35,199 nt of DNA from Pseudomonadota bacterium (GTDB lineage: Bacteria; Myxococcota_A; UBA9042), in assembly GCA_005792545.1 (NCBI GenBank), contig SXRM01000399.1, forward strand, positions 1 to 35,199, in the 5' to 3' direction. The position numbers were made by a program, and so were the translations under genes. A model generated the notes under the pieces. The model was given only the letters and a program-made list of their open reading frames with translations. It did no database searches and had not been told where the DNA came from. Positions 33,288 through 35,199 of the stretch are shown one piece after another. Every line of letters begins with the position of its first letter. Position 1 is the stretch's first letter.

Positions 33288-34493
33288 TTAGCGCCTCGTC
33301 GCGCCCGCCACTTCGTCGCCCAGAAAGTACACCGCCATCGCCCCTTTGCCTTTGACCGCGATTTCGCCGCGGGACTCGACGGCGAACGTTCCGGCCAGCA
33401 GCGCCGCAGTCGCCGCCGACACCTGAATCCTGCCGATCTCGCCGTGGCTCTCCATGCGACTGGCGGTGTTGACGGTGTCGCCCCACAGGTCAAAGACACG
33501 CTTGCTGACGCCGATGACCCCGCCAACGGCCGGGCCAGAGTGCATGCCAACGCGCAACTGAAACGCCTGACCGTCGCCGCGCAAGATGCCCGCCGCCTCG
33601 CCCTGCAGCGCCAAGGCAAAGCGCGCCATCGCCGCGGCGTGGTCAGGTCGTGCATCCAGCGCCCCTGTGACTGCCATGTACGCATCGCCAATCGTCTTGA
33701 TCTTCTCCACGCCGTGCTGCGCGGCCAACGCGTCAAAGCGGGCGAAAACGGCGTTGAGCTCGCTGACCAGTGTCGCGGGCGTCACGCTGCTGGAATAGTC
33801 TGTAAAACCAGCGATATCCGCAAACAGTATGGTCACCTGCGGATGCGCATCCGCGATCATTGCGGCCCCATCCTTGAGGCGGCGCGCGATGCTCGCCGGC
33901 AGCATTTCGGCAACCAGCCGGTCAGAGCGCGCGCGTTCGCGGTTGAGCGTCCACACAAACCACGCCGCGGCCGCGAACACCACCGACAGCGCTACCGCGA
34001 TGTTCATGGTCAAGAACAGCGCGCGTGCTGCTCCGCTCACGGCCAGTGGGTGGCCGAGCAGCTCTGGCTCCGCGACGGCGGAGTACACCGTGATGCCCAA
34101 GAACATCGCCATGAACACCAGGGCCCGCCGCAAGTCGAGGAACAACAGCGCGCCGATGGGCCCGAGGAAACTCCAGCAAATCACCATGCCGGACTGGACC
34201 GTGCCGCCGATGCTCCACTGGATGAGCGCAGAAATCCATGTAATGCAGAGTAGTTGCGTGTAGACCAGGCCGACATGCCCACCAGACCAGTACGACCACG
34301 CCAGCGCCGTGCCCACGACGGCAACGAACACGAGCGGCAACGCCATCGTCGGGCCCACGCCGAACACCGCGGTGTACATGGCGCTCCAGACCAGGCCGCA
34401 GCCGCAGCAGGTGAGCGCGACGATGCGGATCAGTCGGCGAGCAAACAGCTCGTCGTCGGTGCGGGCGCCACTGGTTGAACGCAAGGCTGCCAT
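33288..34493 (-). CDS. Membrane-bound class III adenylate/guanylate cyclase
   Basis: 401 residues from the ATG at 34493. The N-terminal half has about six hydrophobic segments (roughly 21-182) forming a membrane domain, followed by a short linker with MLPASIARRL, typical of the coiled entry into class III cyclases. The catalytic domain (about 215-395) has metal-binding D226 (LFADIAGFT) and D270, adenine-selecting K266 and D335 (KTIGD; FDLWGD), and the transition-state residues N342 and R346 (VNTASRM). All key residues of an active homodimeric adenylate cyclase are present, so it probably makes cAMP. The signal sensed by the membrane domain is unknown. Confidence 0.93.
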   Translation of the reverse strand: MAALRSTSGARTDDELFARRLIRIVALTCCGCGLVWSAMYTAVFGVGPTMALPLVFVAVVGTALAWSYWSGGHVGLVYTQLLCITWISALIQWSIGGTVQSGMVICWSFLGPIGALLFLDLRRALVFMAMFLGITVYSAVAEPELLGHPLAVSGAARALFLTMNIAVALSVVFAAAAWFVWTLNRERARSDRLVAEMLPASIARRLKDGAAMIADAHPQVTILFADIAGFTDYSSSVTPATLVSELNAVFARFDALAAQHGVEKIKTIGDAYMAVTGALDARPDHAAAMARFALALQGEAAGILRGDGQAFQLRVGMHSGPAVGGVIGVSKRVFDLWGDTVNTASRMESHGEIGRIQVSAATAALLAGTFAVESRGEIAVKGKGAMAVYFLGDEVAGATRR

Positions 34494-34822
34494 GCAAGAA
34501 CCCTGGCACGCGGAACGCGGACCGTGGGCGATGATTGTGGTTGCGGTTGGCGCGTGGCGTCAATTGGGGCAGCGGGTGTGGTCGTCGGTCCGGGCTATCG
34601 CAAGAAGCTGGCCGACCCAGAGCTCGATCCCGGTTGACCTGATTCGTGTAGTGACAGACCATCCAAAACCCGCGGCGGCTAGGCGCGCCTGACGCAAAGG
34701 GCAACCGGTGGACAGGGCCACCGCAAGCGACCAGGCGGCCGCGGAACCCGTCGCTTCGCATTGCCCCGACGGTCCGCGTCGACGTATGCCCTGCGCTTCG
34801 CAACCGTCAAAGCGAGTTTCAA
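34494..34822. other. Divergent intergenic region between the cyclase and DnaK-like genes
   Basis: 329 bp with no convincing gene. The only candidate signal I can point to is TTGCCC (34761-34766), an 18-nt spacer and TATGCC (34785-34790), ending 32 nt before the GTG at 34823. No hairpin terminator or RNA gene was recognised. Confidence 0.4.
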
Positions 34823-35199
34823 GTGGTCCAAGCCAGCGAATTCAGCCAGTCGCATACAGCGGCGCCCTTGATGGTCGGTATCGACCTGGGCACAACCTAC
34901 TCGCTGATTTCGCTGTGGACGACCGATGGACAGATGCTGGTCAAGAACGCGCTGGGGACATTTCAAACCCCGTCTGTGGTCGGCACACTCGACGATGGCA
35001 CGCTGGTGGTTGGCGCCTCAGCGAAGGAGCGCCTCTGGTCGCATCCCGACAAGACGGTCGCCTGCTTCAAGCGCCAGATGGGCACCGATCACATCCACCG
35101 CTTGGGGCCCCACAGCTTTTGACCCGAGGAACTGTCCGCCGTCGTCCTTCGCTCGCTCATCGCAGATGTGGAGGCGCATACGGGGCGGCGGCCCACGGA
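34823..35199 (+). pseudogene. DnaK/Hsp70-like chaperone gene interrupted by an in-frame TGA; 3' end outside the window
   Basis: The Hsp70 N-terminus is clear: GIDLGTTYSLISLW (phosphate-1 loop), then NALGTFQTPSVVG, ASAKERLWSHPDKTVACFKRQMGT, as in divergent DnaK/HscC-type ATPases. The likely start is the GTG at 34823 or the ATG at 34871. At 35120-35122 a TGA follows HSF, yet the same frame continues without further stops to the window edge as PEELSAVVLRSLIADVEAHTG, the expected next DnaK segment. The residue normally at the stop is Arg (FRPEEL), so a single CGA-to-TGA change explains it. Other genes here end in TGA, so the codon is a real stop in this organism. Confidence 0.7.

Overview
The window is a gene-dense stretch of a high-GC, Gram-negative chromosome with no phage, insertion sequence, CRISPR array or rRNA/tRNA that I can see. 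Many lipoproteins have Ala/Asp/Thr/Pro-rich linkers. There is a multiheme c-type cytochrome, there are outer-membrane-type proteins and a PNGase F-like enzyme, and the codons are strongly GC-biased. Together these suggest a Myxococcota or other former deltaproteobacterial genome, but this rests on gene content only and I cannot place it more precisely.

Layout. (1) 1-539: 3' part of an archaemetzincin-type zinc protease (+). (2) 11209-642, minus strand: two overlapping paralogous small envelope proteins, then recC, recB and recD, with stop/start overlaps at three of the four junctions; a probable single transcription unit. (3) 11385-18281, plus strand: a c-heme redox-signalling and electron-transfer locus. 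It holds a membrane sensor with two CxxCH sites and a degenerate kinase-like C-terminus, a 100-residue membrane protein preceded by a perfect hairpin, a palindrome-rich gap, a NapC/NirT-like cytochrome with about 12 heme sites, a HisKA_3 histidine kinase with its own periplasmic CxxCH, and an overlapping NarL-type response regulator. (4) 18488-19098: a Phd/VapB-VapC toxin-antitoxin pair. (5) 19194-26833: an envelope cluster with a DUF4139-like lipoprotein, a PNGase F-like lipoprotein carrying an N-terminal redoxin-like region, a probable outer-membrane barrel protein and a Cys-rich/beta-helix lipoprotein. (6) 26965-28959: an unrecognised multi-pass membrane protein. (7) 29075-32624: preT, preA and beta-ureidopropionase, i.e. 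steps 1 and 3 of reductive pyrimidine breakdown; step 2 (dihydropyrimidinase) is absent here. (8) 32637-35199: a frameshifted lipoprotein gene, a membrane class III nucleotide cyclase, and a DnaK-like gene interrupted by an in-frame TGA that runs off the end.

How the genes work together: recBCD encodes the double-strand-break repair nuclease/helicase. In the heme locus, the two heme-bearing sensors and the response regulator plausibly monitor periplasmic redox or ligand state and control the adjacent cytochrome; this is inference. preT/preA reduce uracil or thymine with NAD(P)H, and the nitrilase-fold enzyme hydrolyses the N-carbamoyl beta-amino acid. Candidate promoters of the form TTGnnn-N17-TAnnnT recur about 27-45 nt upstream of several starts.

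The most noteworthy observations are the heme-sensing locus with its apparent pseudokinase partner, the PNGase F/redoxin fusion, the in-frame TGA in the DnaK-like gene, the repaired-by-one-shift lipoprotein gene, and the covarying palindromes at 13721-13972.
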